NCBI GenBank assembly: GCA_020445565.1
Contig: JAGRGI010000010.1
Span: 1-52,470 of the forward strand
Reading direction: 5' to 3'
Source: Chromatiales bacterium
Lineage (GTDB): Bacteria; Pseudomonadota; Gammaproteobacteria; JAGRCI01
Length of the DNA: 52,470 nt
Each line of letters begins with the position of its first letter. Positions within the stretch are counted from its first letter, which is position 1. Under the pieces are notes generated by a model. That model ran no database searches. It saw only the letters and a list, made by a program, of their open reading frames with translations, and was not told the DNA's origin. This document shows, piece by piece, positions 1-9,196 of the stretch. The position numbers and the translations under genes are program-made.

Positions 1-235
1 GGTCGGTGCCCGGCTGCCAGAGGGTCGGGCGGCCGTTCATCCGCTGGTAGCGGATCAGGGTGTCCATGACGGTGTTGTTGAACCCGTGCCCCATGTGCAG
101 ACTGCCGGTGACGTTGGGCGGCGGGATCATGATGCAATAGCCCGAGTCGCCGCTGGTGGGGGCGAACCAGCCTTTGCTCTCCCAGGTCTGGTACCAACGT
201 TGTTCGATGCTGTGGGGTTCGTAGGTCTTGTCCAT
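1..235 (-). CDS. valS: Valine--tRNA ligase, N-terminal part (runs off the left edge)
   Basis: Charges tRNA-Val with valine in the cytoplasm. Only the first 78 codons or so are in the window; the gene continues leftward beyond base 1. The protein starts [19 protein letters not shown], followed by [14 protein letters not shown], which carries the class I HIGH-type signature in its ValS form (HMGH). The start is the ATG read leftward from 235. Family identity is clear from the signature and the flanking residues, although catalytic and editing domains lie outside the window. Confidence 0.95.
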   Translation of the reverse strand, partial: MDKTYEPHSIEQRWYQTWESKGWFAPTSGDSGYCIMIPPPNVTGSLHMGHGFNNTVMDTLIRYQRMNGRPTLWQPGTD

Positions 236-363
236 GGATACGCCGGATGGGAAGGAACGGATGGGGGGGATTATACCTACCGCGCCCGGGATTTTCGTAT
301 GCCTGGGCGCGGTGTCCGGCGTTGAGCGGTTTCCGATCCGCGCAGAGAGGTGGGAGCGTTGAT

Positions 364-570
364 TTATTGGGTGATGGAACCGGCGGTGCGTCTGCGTCCG
401 CCCCACTTGCCGTCAAGGTAGGCTTGCCACTGGTCGTGGTTCAGGCCCATGGCCTCTTCGTCGCTGAGTCGTCCTCCCGTCAATCGGTCACTGTGGCCCC
501 GCAGGTAGGGGTCGTGTTCGAGTTTGTTGTGGAACAGCTCGATCTGCTGGCGTGTTTCGGGGTTACTCAT
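364..570 (-). CDS. Small hypothetical protein (68 aa)
   Basis: A 68-residue soluble, charged protein starting [21 protein letters not shown]. It has no signal peptide or membrane segment. The segment [20 protein letters not shown] resembles short conserved proteins of unknown function in gammaproteobacteria, but I cannot name a family. A GAGG sequence lies about 11 bases before the ATG. It sits between valS and the histidine kinase, all leftward. No function is assigned. Confidence 0.55.
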   Translation of the reverse strand: MSNPETRQQIELFHNKLEHDPYLRGHSDRLTGGRLSDEEAMGLNHDQWQAYLDGKWGGRRRTAGSITQ

Positions 571-672
571 CGTCCGATGTACCTCGCACGTCGGTATTAT
601 CTTGCGTTCGGCAGGCGAACGTGGGCCGATAGTAACCAGATCGGTGAACGAGGGTTTCGAACTCAGATCAAT

Positions 673-2313
673 TCAGCGGGGCTTTCGGGGCAGGGAGACG
701 GTGAATATGGCCCCGCCCTCGGGGCGGTTGCGGGCTTCGATACAGCCTTTGTGCCCGCGGACGATCTCCCGGCAGATGGCCAGTCCCAGGCCGGTGCCGC
801 CGGCACCGGTGCGAGTGGCGCTGGATTGAACGAACTTGTCGAAAATGGTGTTCAGTTCGCGATCGGGAATGCCGGGGCCGCGGTCTTCCACTTGCAGCGA
901 AAGGGCCGCAAGAGACCTGGACTGTCCCATTGCGTCCAGATCCGCCAGTTCGCTGGCGGCGAAGCGCAGGGAGATATGTTCCCCCGGCTGACTGAATTTG
1001 ATCGCGTTGGCCAGCAGGTTGCGAACCACCTGTAGCAACTTTTCAGGGTCGAATATCGCATGGGTGTCGAGTTTGGACTTGACGACCTCCACGCTCAGGT
1101 TCTTCCTGCGGATCAGTTCGGCCATCTCCGCCACGGCCAGATTGGCGACGCGATTGAGGTCGGAGCGGCGTGGTTTGAACTCCATCTTTCCGGCTTCCAG
1201 CTTGGAGAGGTCCAACAGGTCGTTGAGCAGGTCCAACAGGCGTAGCGAACTGCTGTGGATGCGTTCGAAGTATTGGCGCAACTTGCCACGATCGACCTGC
1301 TCCACGTTTTCGACGCCCAGCTCGGCAAAGCCCATGATCGCGTGCATCGGCGTGCGCAGTTCGTGGCTCATATTGGCGAGGAACTCGCTCTTTGCCCGAT
1401 TGGCGGCCTCGGCCGCCTCCTTGGCCTCGCGCAGGTCTTCGGTCTGCTGGTCCACCTCTTCCTGCAGATGGTCGCGGTGGCGTCGCAACTCTGTGTCCGC
1501 CTCCATCATGGCGGTGATGTCCTTGTCCACGCCGCGATAGGCGATCAGTTCCCGATTGGTATCGAATACCGGCACGCCGCTGGTCTGGATATGGTGCAGT
1601 GTGCCGTCACGGTGCTTGCGGCGGTATACCAGATCACGGAAGGGCATGCCCTTCGCGATGACCTCGGCAAAGCGTTCGCTGAACTGGGCGGCGTCCGGGG
1701 TCGGCATGAATTCGAACACCGAACGGCCGAGCATTTCCTCGGACTCGTAGCCGAGCAACTGGCGTACCGTGGGGGAGGCATAGTGGTAACGGCCGTTCAG
1801 ATCGATCTCCCAGACCCAGTCGCCGATGGCGGAGATGATATCCCGAAACCTGCGTTCGCTTTCACGTTTGTCCCGTTCGGCCTGAACCAAGTCTGTGACA
1901 TCCTGTACCGTACCCAGGGAGCGTAGCGGCATGCCCTTGGCATCGTATTCGGTGTTGCCGCGCTCGTGAACCCATTTGATGCGTTGATCGCGCATGAGCA
2001 GGCGGTGGACGATGTCGTAAGGGCGGCGTTCACGCACCGAGCGGGTATAAGCCTGGTCGACGGTGGCGCGGTCATCGGGATGTATGGCGGTCAGAAAGGT
2101 CTCGTAGGAAGGCACCACCGAAACCGGGTCCAGCTCGAATAGTTCGAAGATGGTACGGGACCAGTACAGGCGGCTGCTGACCAGATCCAGCTCCCAACTG
2201 CCAAGCGAGGCCATGGTTTCGATCTCGCCGAAACGCCGGCGAAGCTGCTGAATCTCCCGCTCGGAAGCAGCCAGATGCCTTTCCAGATCGGTGACCAGTG
2301 AGGAAGATTCCAT
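673..2313 (-). CDS. PAS-domain sensor histidine kinase
   Basis: Probably a cytoplasmic sensor kinase that autophosphorylates on His and passes phosphate to a response regulator. Numbering from the upstream TTG, two PAS/PAC modules span about residues 35-150 and 155-275, followed by a coiled coil at 275-312. The HisKA box with the phosphoacceptor His is near 320 (FLANMSHELRTP). The HATPase_c domain shows an N box (NLLANAIKFS), a G1 box (DRGPGIP) and a G2 box (GTGLGLAI). There are no membrane helices, so it likely senses an internal signal. The upstream response regulator ends inside a TTGA at 2319-2322. Translation could start at that TTG (2322) or at the ATG at 2313; I chose the ATG. Neither has a good ribosome site, which suggests coupling to the upstream gene. 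Confidence 0.9.
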   Translation of the reverse strand: MESSSLVTDLERHLAASEREIQQLRRRFGEIETMASLGSWELDLVSSRLYWSRTIFELFELDPVSVVPSYETFLTAIHPDDRATVDQAYTRSVRERRPYDIVHRLLMRDQRIKWVHERGNTEYDAKGMPLRSLGTVQDVTDLVQAERDKRESERRFRDIISAIGDWVWEIDLNGRYHYASPTVRQLLGYESEEMLGRSVFEFMPTPDAAQFSERFAEVIAKGMPFRDLVYRRKHRDGTLHHIQTSGVPVFDTNRELIAYRGVDKDITAMMEADTELRRHRDHLQEEVDQQTEDLREAKEAAEAANRAKSEFLANMSHELRTPMHAIMGFAELGVENVEQVDRGKLRQYFERIHSSSLRLLDLLNDLLDLSKLEAGKMEFKPRRSDLNRVANLAVAEMAELIRRKNLSVEVVKSKLDTHAIFDPEKLLQVVRNLLANAIKFSQPGEHISLRFAASELADLDAMGQSRSLAALSLQVEDRGPGIPDRELNTIFDKFVQSSATRTGAGGTGLGLAICREIVRGHKGCIEARNRPEGGAIFTVSLPRKPR

Positions 2314-2318
2314 TGAAA

Positions 2319-3245
2319 TCAAGGAGGCGAAAGCTTGACCACGGCCTCGACCTCGTTGCCCTTGCCGATGTATTCCAGGTTGTCGAAACTCAACATGCGG
2401 GCCATGGCGATTCCTCGGCCATGGGTGTCGAAGGCACGTTCGGGCGAAATTTCCTGGTAGGGAGCCCAGTCGAAGCCATCACCCTGGTCACAGATGCGAA
2501 TGTACAATTCGGATTCGCTACGGCGGTATTCCACGGTAACAAATTTGTCGGCGTTCTCAGGCAATGCCTGCCGGCGATCGACTTCTTCCTGCCAGCGGCC
2601 TTCCCTTTGCAGGATCGACTTTTCGGCATATTGGATCCCCAGATTGCCGTGCTCAACAGCGTTGATGAGCAGCTCCGACAGGCCGATGATCAGGCGGTTT
2701 CCCTGCGGGCTGGCACTGCCGAGCAGCGATGCCAGGTCGCGCGCCTCTTGCAGGGTCTGATAGCGAAATCGACCGTGGTCCATCAATCCCAGTGTTCGGA
2801 CCGTGGAAGTGGCTTGTTCACGCAGCTCGCGGTAGTTGCGATGGTCGCTGACCGCTGAGTTGACGATGGCGAGCAAGGTGCTGTGGTCGAACGGCTTGGT
2901 CAGGTAATAGTGGGCGCCGGAGCGCAGCCCCTCCAGCACGCTCTCCTTGTCGGCCTTGGCTGTCTGCATGACCACCGGCAGGCCGCGCAGCTTCGAGTCC
3001 TGCTTGATACGCTCCAGGATCTCTATCCCATCGAGACCGGGCATCATGCGGTCCAGCAGCACGGCGTCAAAGCGCTCCGGTGCCTCTTGCAGGAGTTCCC
3101 AGGCTTGTTCGCCGCGATCAACGCATACCGGATGGAAGCCGGCATCTTCCAACTGACTGGAAAGCAGCTCCAGGTTGAAGGGTTCGTCGTCCACAATGAG
3201 GACGGAGGCCAAGTCTTGTCGATTCATGCCGACGGTAGCGGCCAT
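2319..3245 (-). CDS. Response regulator with C-terminal HATPase_c (anti-sigma-type) domain
   Basis: The N-terminal receiver domain (about residues 14-130) has the acidic pocket in LIVDDEP, the phosphoacceptor Asp65 in DAVLLDRMMPG, and the Lys in YLTKPF. Instead of a DNA-binding domain, the C-terminal half carries an RsbW/SpoIIAB-like ATPase fold. Its N box reads SELLINAVEHGN, and there is a GDGFDW motif and a HGRGIAMAR glycine-rich lid. The output may therefore be a phosphorylation or partner-switching event; that is inference. It is the first gene of a pair with the downstream histidine kinase, overlapping it if the kinase starts at TTG 2322. An internal ATG at 3227 is an alternative start. 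Confidence 0.87.
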   Translation of the reverse strand: MAATVGMNRQDLASVLIVDDEPFNLELLSSQLEDAGFHPVCVDRGEQAWELLQEAPERFDAVLLDRMMPGLDGIEILERIKQDSKLRGLPVVMQTAKADKESVLEGLRSGAHYYLTKPFDHSTLLAIVNSAVSDHRNYRELREQATSTVRTLGLMDHGRFRYQTLQEARDLASLLGSASPQGNRLIIGLSELLINAVEHGNLGIQYAEKSILQREGRWQEEVDRRQALPENADKFVTVEYRRSESELYIRICDQGDGFDWAPYQEISPERAFDTHGRGIAMARMLSFDNLEYIGKGNEVEAVVKLSPP

Positions 3246-3402
3246 GAAGCGATGCGCCTTGAGCGTTTCCTATTGAAGTTGTGACGGTTGTCTCGGATAG
3301 CGGAAAAGCTGCGCACAGAGACAGCCATCGCCATTGCCGGGTGCGATGGGGAGGGAGGGCCGGCCGGGGTACCGCGAAATCCCCGTCGGATTCAAGGTCT
3401 GG

Positions 3403-3573
3403 TCAGGACACGGATTCGGAAGTCACGCTGATCCACTCGGCGACGATGCCGCCCCGTCGGCGGTCCACCTGCACACGCCGATCACCGGTGACCAACACAC
3501 CATTGCCGTCGATGAACGGGAAGCGAGGCCCTGCTCCCCACCGCCGACGATCGCTTCGCTTGCGTCTGTCCAT
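3403..3573 (-). CDS. Small basic hypothetical protein (56 aa)
   Basis: A 56-residue Arg/Asp-rich protein beginning MDRRKRSDRRRWGAGPRFPF, with a second arginine cluster (GDRRVQVDRRRGG) in its middle. A longer reading frame opens at 3606, but a near-perfect Shine-Dalgarno (GAGGAGGT) ends 7 bases before the ATG at 3573 and fixes the start there. The strong ribosome site is good evidence that it is translated. Short DRR-repeat proteins of this type occur in gammaproteobacteria, with unknown function. It stands alone between the response regulator and the acyl-CoA ligase. Confidence 0.65.
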   Translation of the reverse strand: MDRRKRSDRRRWGAGPRFPFIDGNGVLVTGDRRVQVDRRRGGIVAEWISVTSESVS

Positions 3574-3878
3574 TGTTTTTACCTCCTCGAACTGCGAAGA
3601 CTTCACCGCTTATACCCTCCGTCGAGTTTGTCCAGCGGACACTCTATCACGGAAAAATGTCACCCGCCCTGCGTCCTGATGGCCTCGTCAAAAAAACGAC
3701 TTCACTTTGGTGAGGCGCTTCAAAACCGCAACCTGGAGATCATTTCCGCCGAAAGCGGATTTCCTTGATACGGCGGGCTCGGAATAGTCCTTATTTGAGC
3801 AAGTCTAGTTGAAATATCAGAACTTGCAGCACACAAGCGAAGTCTTTGCCCTGGGGCCTTGAAAAGCGGCGAGGTCTG
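3574..3878. other. Intergenic region without a recognisable gene
   Basis: About 305 bases lie between the start of the 56-residue gene and the end of the acyl-CoA ligase gene, both leftward. It contains the ribosome site of the small gene and a short hairpin (stem TCCGC/GCGGA at 3745-3759) without a following T tract. I see no convincing ORF, repeat or promoter hexamer pair. Confidence 0.5.
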
Positions 3879-5555
3879 CTATCTGGCGGAAGGGCTAGGC
3901 TCGCGCAGTTCGCGGCGCAGAATCTTGCCGACGTTGGACTTTGGCAATTCGTCCCGAAATTCCACCTGCCTCGGAATCTTGTAGGCAGTAAGGTATTCAC
4001 GGCAGTGGCGAAGGATTTCCTCGCTGCTGATTTCGGGGTCCTTGCGCACGACCACGGCTTTGACGCTTTCTCCGGTATTCGCATCCGGTATGCCCACGGC
4101 GGCCACCTCCAACACCCCCGGATGGGTGGCGATCACATCCTCCACCTCGTTGGGGTAAACGTTGAATCCGGAGACGATGATCATGTCCTTTTTGCGGTCC
4201 ACCACGGTAACAAAGCCGTCCTCGTTCATCAGGCCGATGTCGCCGGTGCGCAGCCAGCCGTCGTCGCTGAGGACCTTGGCGGTTTCTTCCGGTCTGCCCC
4301 AGTAGCCGTGCATCACCTGCGGCCCCTTGACGCAGATCTCGCCGATCTGCCCTGCGGGCAGGGCTTGGAAATCGTCATCGCGGATGCTGACAAGGGTGGA
4401 GCTGATGGGTATCCCGATGCTGCCGTCGAATTCCTGGGCATCAAGGGGATTGATACAGGCGGCCGGCGAGGTTTCGGTGAGGCCGTAGGCTTGGATCAGG
4501 GTGCTTCCGGTCACCGCTTTCCAGCGTTCGGCGACGCTGTGCTGTACCGCCATACCTCCCCCCATGGTGAGCCTCAGGCGGCTGAAATCCACCTTTGCGA
4601 AACCTGGGTGGTGGAGCAACTTGTTGAACAAGGTGTTGACGCCGGTGATGGCGGTGAAGCCCACGGAACGGATTTCGGCCACGAAGCGATCCAGATCCCT
4701 GGGATTTACAATCAGCAGGTTCTCCCCGCCGAAACGCATGAACGTCAGGCAGTTCGCGGTTAGCGAGAAGATGTGATAGAGCGGCAGGGCAGTCACCACC
4801 AGGTTGGGGCCGGGGGTGCGAATGGCGCTTAGCCAGGCGCATGCCTGCAAGACATTGGCGACCATGTTGCCGTGGGTCAGTTCCGCCCCTTTGGCCAGGC
4901 CGGTGGTGCCACCGGTGTATTGCAAAAACGCCAGATCGTTTGGCCCCAGCGCAGGTTTGTTCAGGGATATGCCAGCGCCACGCGAGAGGACCTCGGTAAA
5001 GCCAACGGTGTTGGGCAGGGACCAGCGCGGCACCATGCGCTTGACGTATTTCACCGCAAAATTGGTCAGTCTACCCTTCAACCCGCCCAGCAGGTCCCCC
5101 AATTGGGTAACGATGGCGAACTCGACAGGCGTGCCATCCAGAGCGGCTTCCAGTGTGTGGGCGAAATTTTCCAGGATGACGATTCCCCTGGCGCCCGAAT
5201 CGGCGAGTTGGTGTTTCAGCTCTCTGGGTGTATAGAGCGGGTTGACGTTGACCACCACCAATCCGGCCCGCAAGGCGCCGAACAAGGCCACGGGATACTG
5301 CAACAGATTGGGGAGCATGATGGCCAGGCGGTCGCCTGGGCGCAGCCCGGTTTCCGTCTGCAGATAGGCGGCGAAGCCAAGACTCAGGTGGTCCAGCTCC
5401 GCAAACGTCAGCCGACGACCAAAACTGCGGTAGGCGCTCTCAGATGCGTGCTGCGCGCAACTGTTTTCGAGGATTTCCACCAGCGAGGTGCACTGCGTCG
5501 TGTCGATGTCGGCCGGAACGCTGGCCGGATAGCTGGCAAGCCAGGGTCTGTCCAC
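3879..5555 (-). CDS. fadD: Long-chain fatty acid--CoA ligase
   Basis: Activates fatty acids to acyl-CoA through an acyl-adenylate, feeding beta-oxidation or lipid synthesis. At 558 residues it is the usual FadD length. The AMP-binding P-loop-like motif is present as LQYTGGTTGLAKGAELTH near residue 210, followed by YGLTETSPA, the adenylate-contact GWLRTGDIG, and DRKKDMIIVSGFNVYPNEVE, the FadD signature at the domain hinge. The C-terminal catalytic Lys lies in GKILRREL. The start is a GTG preceded by a purine-rich AGGGAGTAGAGG stretch. The gene is flanked by spacers and appears monocistronic. Substrate chain length cannot be read from sequence. Confidence 0.93.
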   Translation of the reverse strand: MDRPWLASYPASVPADIDTTQCTSLVEILENSCAQHASESAYRSFGRRLTFAELDHLSLGFAAYLQTETGLRPGDRLAIMLPNLLQYPVALFGALRAGLVVVNVNPLYTPRELKHQLADSGARGIVILENFAHTLEAALDGTPVEFAIVTQLGDLLGGLKGRLTNFAVKYVKRMVPRWSLPNTVGFTEVLSRGAGISLNKPALGPNDLAFLQYTGGTTGLAKGAELTHGNMVANVLQACAWLSAIRTPGPNLVVTALPLYHIFSLTANCLTFMRFGGENLLIVNPRDLDRFVAEIRSVGFTAITGVNTLFNKLLHHPGFAKVDFSRLRLTMGGGMAVQHSVAERWKAVTGSTLIQAYGLTETSPAACINPLDAQEFDGSIGIPISSTLVSIRDDDFQALPAGQIGEICVKGPQVMHGYWGRPEETAKVLSDDGWLRTGDIGLMNEDGFVTVVDRKKDMIIVSGFNVYPNEVEDVIATHPGVLEVAAVGIPDANTGESVKAVVVRKDPEISSEEILRHCREYLTAYKIPRQVEFRDELPKSNVGKILRRELREPSPSAR

Positions 5556-5741
5556 CCTCTACTCCCTAAGTGAATGCCGCTGTTTAGCGTACTTGTCCGC
5601 GATTTGGCGTTGTCGGGTATCTGTACCTGGATGCGCAAACCCAACCCGCTGCGATGTCAGTTCTACTGGGCCCCAGTATAGCCGCTGGTGTAGGGGTCGG
5701 TCGGCACGCCCGGAAGGGCGTTTTCGGAGAGTGGCGAATGT

Positions 5742-6308
5742 TCAGTAGGAGGTATTGCCCAACAGTCCGCGCACATTGTGCTCCCCCCAGCTGAGGCCGC
5801 CGATGGCAGGCCGCCCCAGTTCTCCCCAGAGGTCGGCGATCTGCCGCGGGCTGATGGCGTTGGCCAGCAATTCGCCGGCCTCTTTGCGCAGAGATTGCAT
5901 ATAGGCTTCCTTTCCGGTCAATTCGATCAGGCTCAGATAGTCCCAATCGGAGCCGGTTCGCCGCGTAAGGGCGCTCATGACGTCCTCGACGGGGCTGCTC
6001 TGCAGAGCCGTCAGTGCGAATTCGGCAAGTTCTGCACGTTCGTCGGCGGTGCCTTGCGATACGGGGATTTCGCGATCCAGGGGAGTTGCCGCCGTAGCCA
6101 CCCGGCGTGTGTCGCTCTCCCGTTCTGTCGGCCTGATTGCGGTCTGGGGTTGGGGAGGAGGCGGTGCCGTTTTGGTCATCAGCCGTTTCCAGTCGACCAC
6201 GCATTGTCGGGACTGCTTAGAAGCGAGCTGAGGAAAATCCGCGTTCAAGCGTTCCAGTAGCTCTATCGCCGCCAGGGCGGCAGAAGGCTGAATTTTGTCC
6301 TTGGGCAT
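5742..6308 (-). CDS. Hypothetical protein (188 aa)
   Basis: A soluble protein with no recognised domain. An N-terminal helix (ALAAIELLERLNADFPQ) is followed by a Pro/Thr-rich linker near residues 60-100, then a helical C-terminal region including LSLIELTGKEAYMQSLRKE and ending with GLSWGEHNVRGLLGNTSY. The frame stays open to an ATG at 6407 (221 aa). I prefer the ATG at 6308 because the upstream 33 residues look like read-through. Neither start has a strong ribosome site. The gene is divergent from the rightward gene at 6611, with no informative operon partner. Confidence 0.6.
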   Translation of the reverse strand: MPKDKIQPSAALAAIELLERLNADFPQLASKQSRQCVVDWKRLMTKTAPPPPQPQTAIRPTERESDTRRVATAATPLDREIPVSQGTADERAELAEFALTALQSSPVEDVMSALTRRTGSDWDYLSLIELTGKEAYMQSLRKEAGELLANAISPRQIADLWGELGRPAIGGLSWGEHNVRGLLGNTSY

Positions 6309-6610
6309 GGGTATTGCTCGCCGTCGTAGTCCGCCATGGTTGGCTGTAACGGCCCAGACTGCGGAGAACTTGAGATCAGGATTGCTGGTGCTCCGGGGTT
6401 TTGCCATGGCGGATGGCGTTGCAACAGCCTATCCTTGTCAGAGGATCTGCGACAAAATTTTGAGAGTCGGGGCCGGGGACAGGTCCTGTATAGCAGGCAG
6501 GTTGATGGAACGATGATGGTTGGCGTGCGGGACGCCTGGGCCCGGTACCGGGCAAAATGACCGTGGTCTGGGGTCGGTGCGTGACGGTGACGGCGCTCGG
6601 GGGAAGGGCG

Positions 6611-6988
6611 ATGTCTGAAAACAGGCAAACTGCAATTGACGATGATTTGTTCGAATCCGCAGCTGGCAAGCTCAAGCGGATCGTAATTGACCTGAGGCGC
6701 TCTCAGGACAATTACCACATCTACTGCGAGTGTAAGCCCGATAGTGAACCGTCAGAAGCGGAGGTTGCCTTGCTCAACCGCCACTGGCGAGGAATAGGCG
6801 CGGAGGTGGAAAAGTCAGATCCCGGCATCACCCTGTGCGATTTTGTTCAGGTGCTGGTCAGTCGCCTCGGCGTGCAATGGCTGGATGTGACAGTGAGTGT
6901 CGATCTTCCCGAGGGGTACCAGTCCATGTTGGAGTTCTGTACCGCCTACCGTAACGGCGATCTAGGCACTGCTGTCAACGCTCGCTGA
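6611..6988 (+). CDS. Hypothetical protein (125 aa)
   Basis: A 125-residue acidic soluble protein beginning MSENRQTAIDDDLFESAAGK. It has no signal peptide and no family I can name. The frame is open upstream to 6557, but GGGAAGGG just before the ATG at 6611 makes that the better start. A 14-base perfect palindrome (GCCCGGTACCGGGC, 6540-6553) lies in its upstream region. Its 3' end overlaps the convergent DUF3047 gene by 14 bases (6975-6988). Confidence 0.6.
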   Translation: MSENRQTAIDDDLFESAAGKLKRIVIDLRRSQDNYHIYCECKPDSEPSEAEVALLNRHWRGIGAEVEKSDPGITLCDFVQVLVSRLGVQWLDVTVSVDLPEGYQSMLEFCTAYRNGDLGTAVNAR

Positions 6989-7670
6989 ACCAGATCTCTC
7001 CGTACCAGGCATCGGCTTCTCCGCCGGTATTGTCCGTGTCCGACATGATGGCCACTGCGTCGATCTGATCGATCTCCTCACCGAACAGACGCAGCAGGTC
7101 TTCCCGCACATTGCGTTTCTCGCGCTTCCAGCCGCTGTCGTTGGCGCCGCGCTGGGCGTGCATCATGGCGCGGTCTGTGAAGGGATTGGGCCATTCACTG
7201 CCTTCGGGTTGGCTGCCCGACCAAACGTAATTCACCGCGCGGGTTCGCCAGAATGCGATGCCGCCGTCCTTGACCACGTAGAGACGGGCGGCGAAGTCGT
7301 CTCCGGAGCGGGTGCGCTCGTTTGTTGGCGGTAGCGGTCGGTCTACCCGCCAGGACCAGTTCAGGTAGGGCGTGTGTCGCAGATCCACCTTGATTTCCCG
7401 GTACAGCCCCGAGGCTGTGGAGCGACTCTGGGCGACAATCACGTTTGTCCCGTTGTCCTCGGCGAGGTGGTATTCGCTATGTCCCTTGAACGAGCGTTCC
7501 TTCCACTCAGTCAGTCCTGAGCCGGCGAAATCGCTTACCGCCACCCGTGCGTCCTGCCCCTGGCCGGCGGCGAGCCAGGCCAGGACGACTATGCCGGCAA
7601 ACCCGCTTTGGACTCGCCGGCCAAGGCTCTGGATTGGCCTGTTCATTCTCCTTTGGGACGTAGCATTCAT
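6975..7670 (-). CDS. DUF3047 domain protein, exported
   Basis: A 231-residue protein of the DUF3047 family, function unknown. A basic N-terminus (MNATSQRRMNRP) is followed by a hydrophobic segment (SGFAGIVVLAWLAAGQG) that looks like a signal peptide or anchor, so it likely acts in the periplasm. Family-typical features are YLNWSWRVD, GDDFAARLYVV, AVNYVW and the closing WYGEIWF. Its ATG forms an ATGA overlap with the stop of the lipoprotein gene upstream, so the two are probably translated together. Confidence 0.8.
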   Translation of the reverse strand: MNATSQRRMNRPIQSLGRRVQSGFAGIVVLAWLAAGQGQDARVAVSDFAGSGLTEWKERSFKGHSEYHLAEDNGTNVIVAQSRSTASGLYREIKVDLRHTPYLNWSWRVDRPLPPTNERTRSGDDFAARLYVVKDGGIAFWRTRAVNYVWSGSQPEGSEWPNPFTDRAMMHAQRGANDSGWKREKRNVREDLLRLFGEEIDQIDAVAIMSDTDNTGGEADAWYGEIWFSER

Positions 7671-9196
7671 GGCGTCTGCACCCTGAAGGATGTCTCGATC
7701 AACCGTGGATCGTCGAAATGCCGTTCACCGACGAAGGCGGTGGCATGATGGCCCCACTGGCGCATCGCTCCCGGCTCCGGTACCCCCATTGGCCAGAGGA
7801 CGAAGCGTTCGCCGCGCCGCGTGCCGGCTACGATACCGTCGGAGCCGAACAGGCTGCGTCGGCCACCGAAGATCAGAGGCAGGGAGCGCAACTCGTCGTA
7901 ATCGGCGAATCGGTAGGTGATCTCGCTGCTTGCCACCGCAGTGTCTTCCGCCGATTGCAGGTAGTGAGTGGAATGGGCGACGCGCAGTCTGGCGCGATCG
8001 CCCTGCGGAGAAGCACCGGGAACCAGGGTGTCTTCGGCAAAGGTGACGCCCGTGCGGGCGGGGGGCAGGGCGCCGCCAGGGAAGAACAAATGATAACAGC
8101 CGCACTGATGTATGCTGTCGAACAGCAGAGGCCGTCCCTCCCGGTCCAGGGTTACACGCCAGATCAGGCCATCGAGATGACCGCCGAGCAGGTCAAAATA
8201 GCCGTCCGCCGGGCGTTCGGGGAACCAGATGGCGTAGTTCAGTTGCAGCAGTACCTGGTCATGGAAGCGGGTAAAGGACAGGAGGCGGTAAACGGTGGGG
8301 CGCGTCGGGTCTGCTTCGGCGATGCCGCCGGTGGGCGGATAGACCATCCGCCCCGGCCGATCGGCGTTGGAGGCCACATCGATCACCCAGGTAGGGGCGA
8401 AGGCGTCGAACAGCAACTGGCGCTGCCGCTCTTCCAGATGCGGTATTCCCAAGGCGTCGCGAGGCAGCGAGCGGATCAGTTCGCTTATCCGGGGTTGATC
8501 GAATGCCGGACTGTCCGGCGGCGGCACATAGGCCGTCAGTTTTCCCGCAATCGGCAGTTCGGAAGGCGCGGTGCCAAAGTCCGCAAAGGTCTCTGCCTGC
8601 CAGCGGTCCACGCCCCGTTGCACCGCCATCAGGCTCAGATAGTACAGCCCCACCGTTCGTTGCCAGCTTCGGTATTCAGCGGGCACGGTCGCGGCGTCGG
8701 CTAAGCGGTCTGCCAGTCCGGGACGGGCAAGGTCATGTTCCCGTAGCCTGTCCGCGCAATACTTAGCGCCGTCCAGGGCTGAGGCGAGGGAATCCCTCGG
8801 ATGAGGCGGTAAGGGCGTGCCGGCAGGCAGATTGGCAAGTTCGACCGTCAGATCTTCCAGGGCCGCGGCCTGCATACGGTCCAGCCAGGCTTTCAGTTCG
8901 GCTCCCTGCGGACGCTCAGGGGCGAAGCTGGCCAGAAACCGGTCGGTGCGCAGATAGGGAAATCCGGCCACCGGACGGTGCTGTACATCGCTTACCCCAT
9001 GGCTGCGAACGGTTTCATCCAGTTCTTCCATGAAACGTAGGCATGCGCGGTAGTCGGGAGGTTGTGACAACGCTCTGGCGCCGCCAGAAGTCGAGCAGGC
9101 ACCGAGCAACGACAGGACGCAGGAAAGGACCAGCAGAAGGCCCACTTGGCGTAAAAAACTGTCATGGACTCGGCCGAAACCGCCGGATCGCTGCAA
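7667..9196 (-). CDS. Hypothetical lipoprotein (about 509 aa), start uncertain
   Basis: A large predicted lipoprotein. The segment VGLLLVLSCVLSLLGAC has a hydrophobic core and a lipobox (LLGAC), so the mature protein should be lipid-anchored at Cys. The remainder is soluble, with a distinctive DSIHQCGCYHLFFP stretch; I recognise no family. The start is problematic. The best in-frame choice is a TTG at 9196, preceded by AAGGG. The ATG at 9165 would give a textbook signal peptide, but it is one base out of frame across a run of six T (see findings). The frame stays open to 9658, which overlaps asmA and is not real. The stop overlaps the DUF3047 start. Confidence 0.7.
   Translation of the reverse strand: MQRSGGFGRVHDSFLRQVGLLLVLSCVLSLLGACSTSGGARALSQPPDYRACLRFMEELDETVRSHGVSDVQHRPVAGFPYLRTDRFLASFAPERPQGAELKAWLDRMQAAALEDLTVELANLPAGTPLPPHPRDSLASALDGAKYCADRLREHDLARPGLADRLADAATVPAEYRSWQRTVGLYYLSLMAVQRGVDRWQAETFADFGTAPSELPIAGKLTAYVPPPDSPAFDQPRISELIRSLPRDALGIPHLEERQRQLLFDAFAPTWVIDVASNADRPGRMVYPPTGGIAEADPTRPTVYRLLSFTRFHDQVLLQLNYAIWFPERPADGYFDLLGGHLDGLIWRVTLDREGRPLLFDSIHQCGCYHLFFPGGALPPARTGVTFAEDTLVPGASPQGDRARLRVAHSTHYLQSAEDTAVASSEITYRFADYDELRSLPLIFGGRRSLFGSDGIVAGTRRGERFVLWPMGVPEPGAMRQWGHHATAFVGERHFDDPRLIETSFRVQTP

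Noticed and set aside
6540..6553. 14-base palindrome GCCCGGTACCGGGC as an operator
   Set aside because: It has no known match and occurs once; noted under the neighbouring gene but not enough to call a site.
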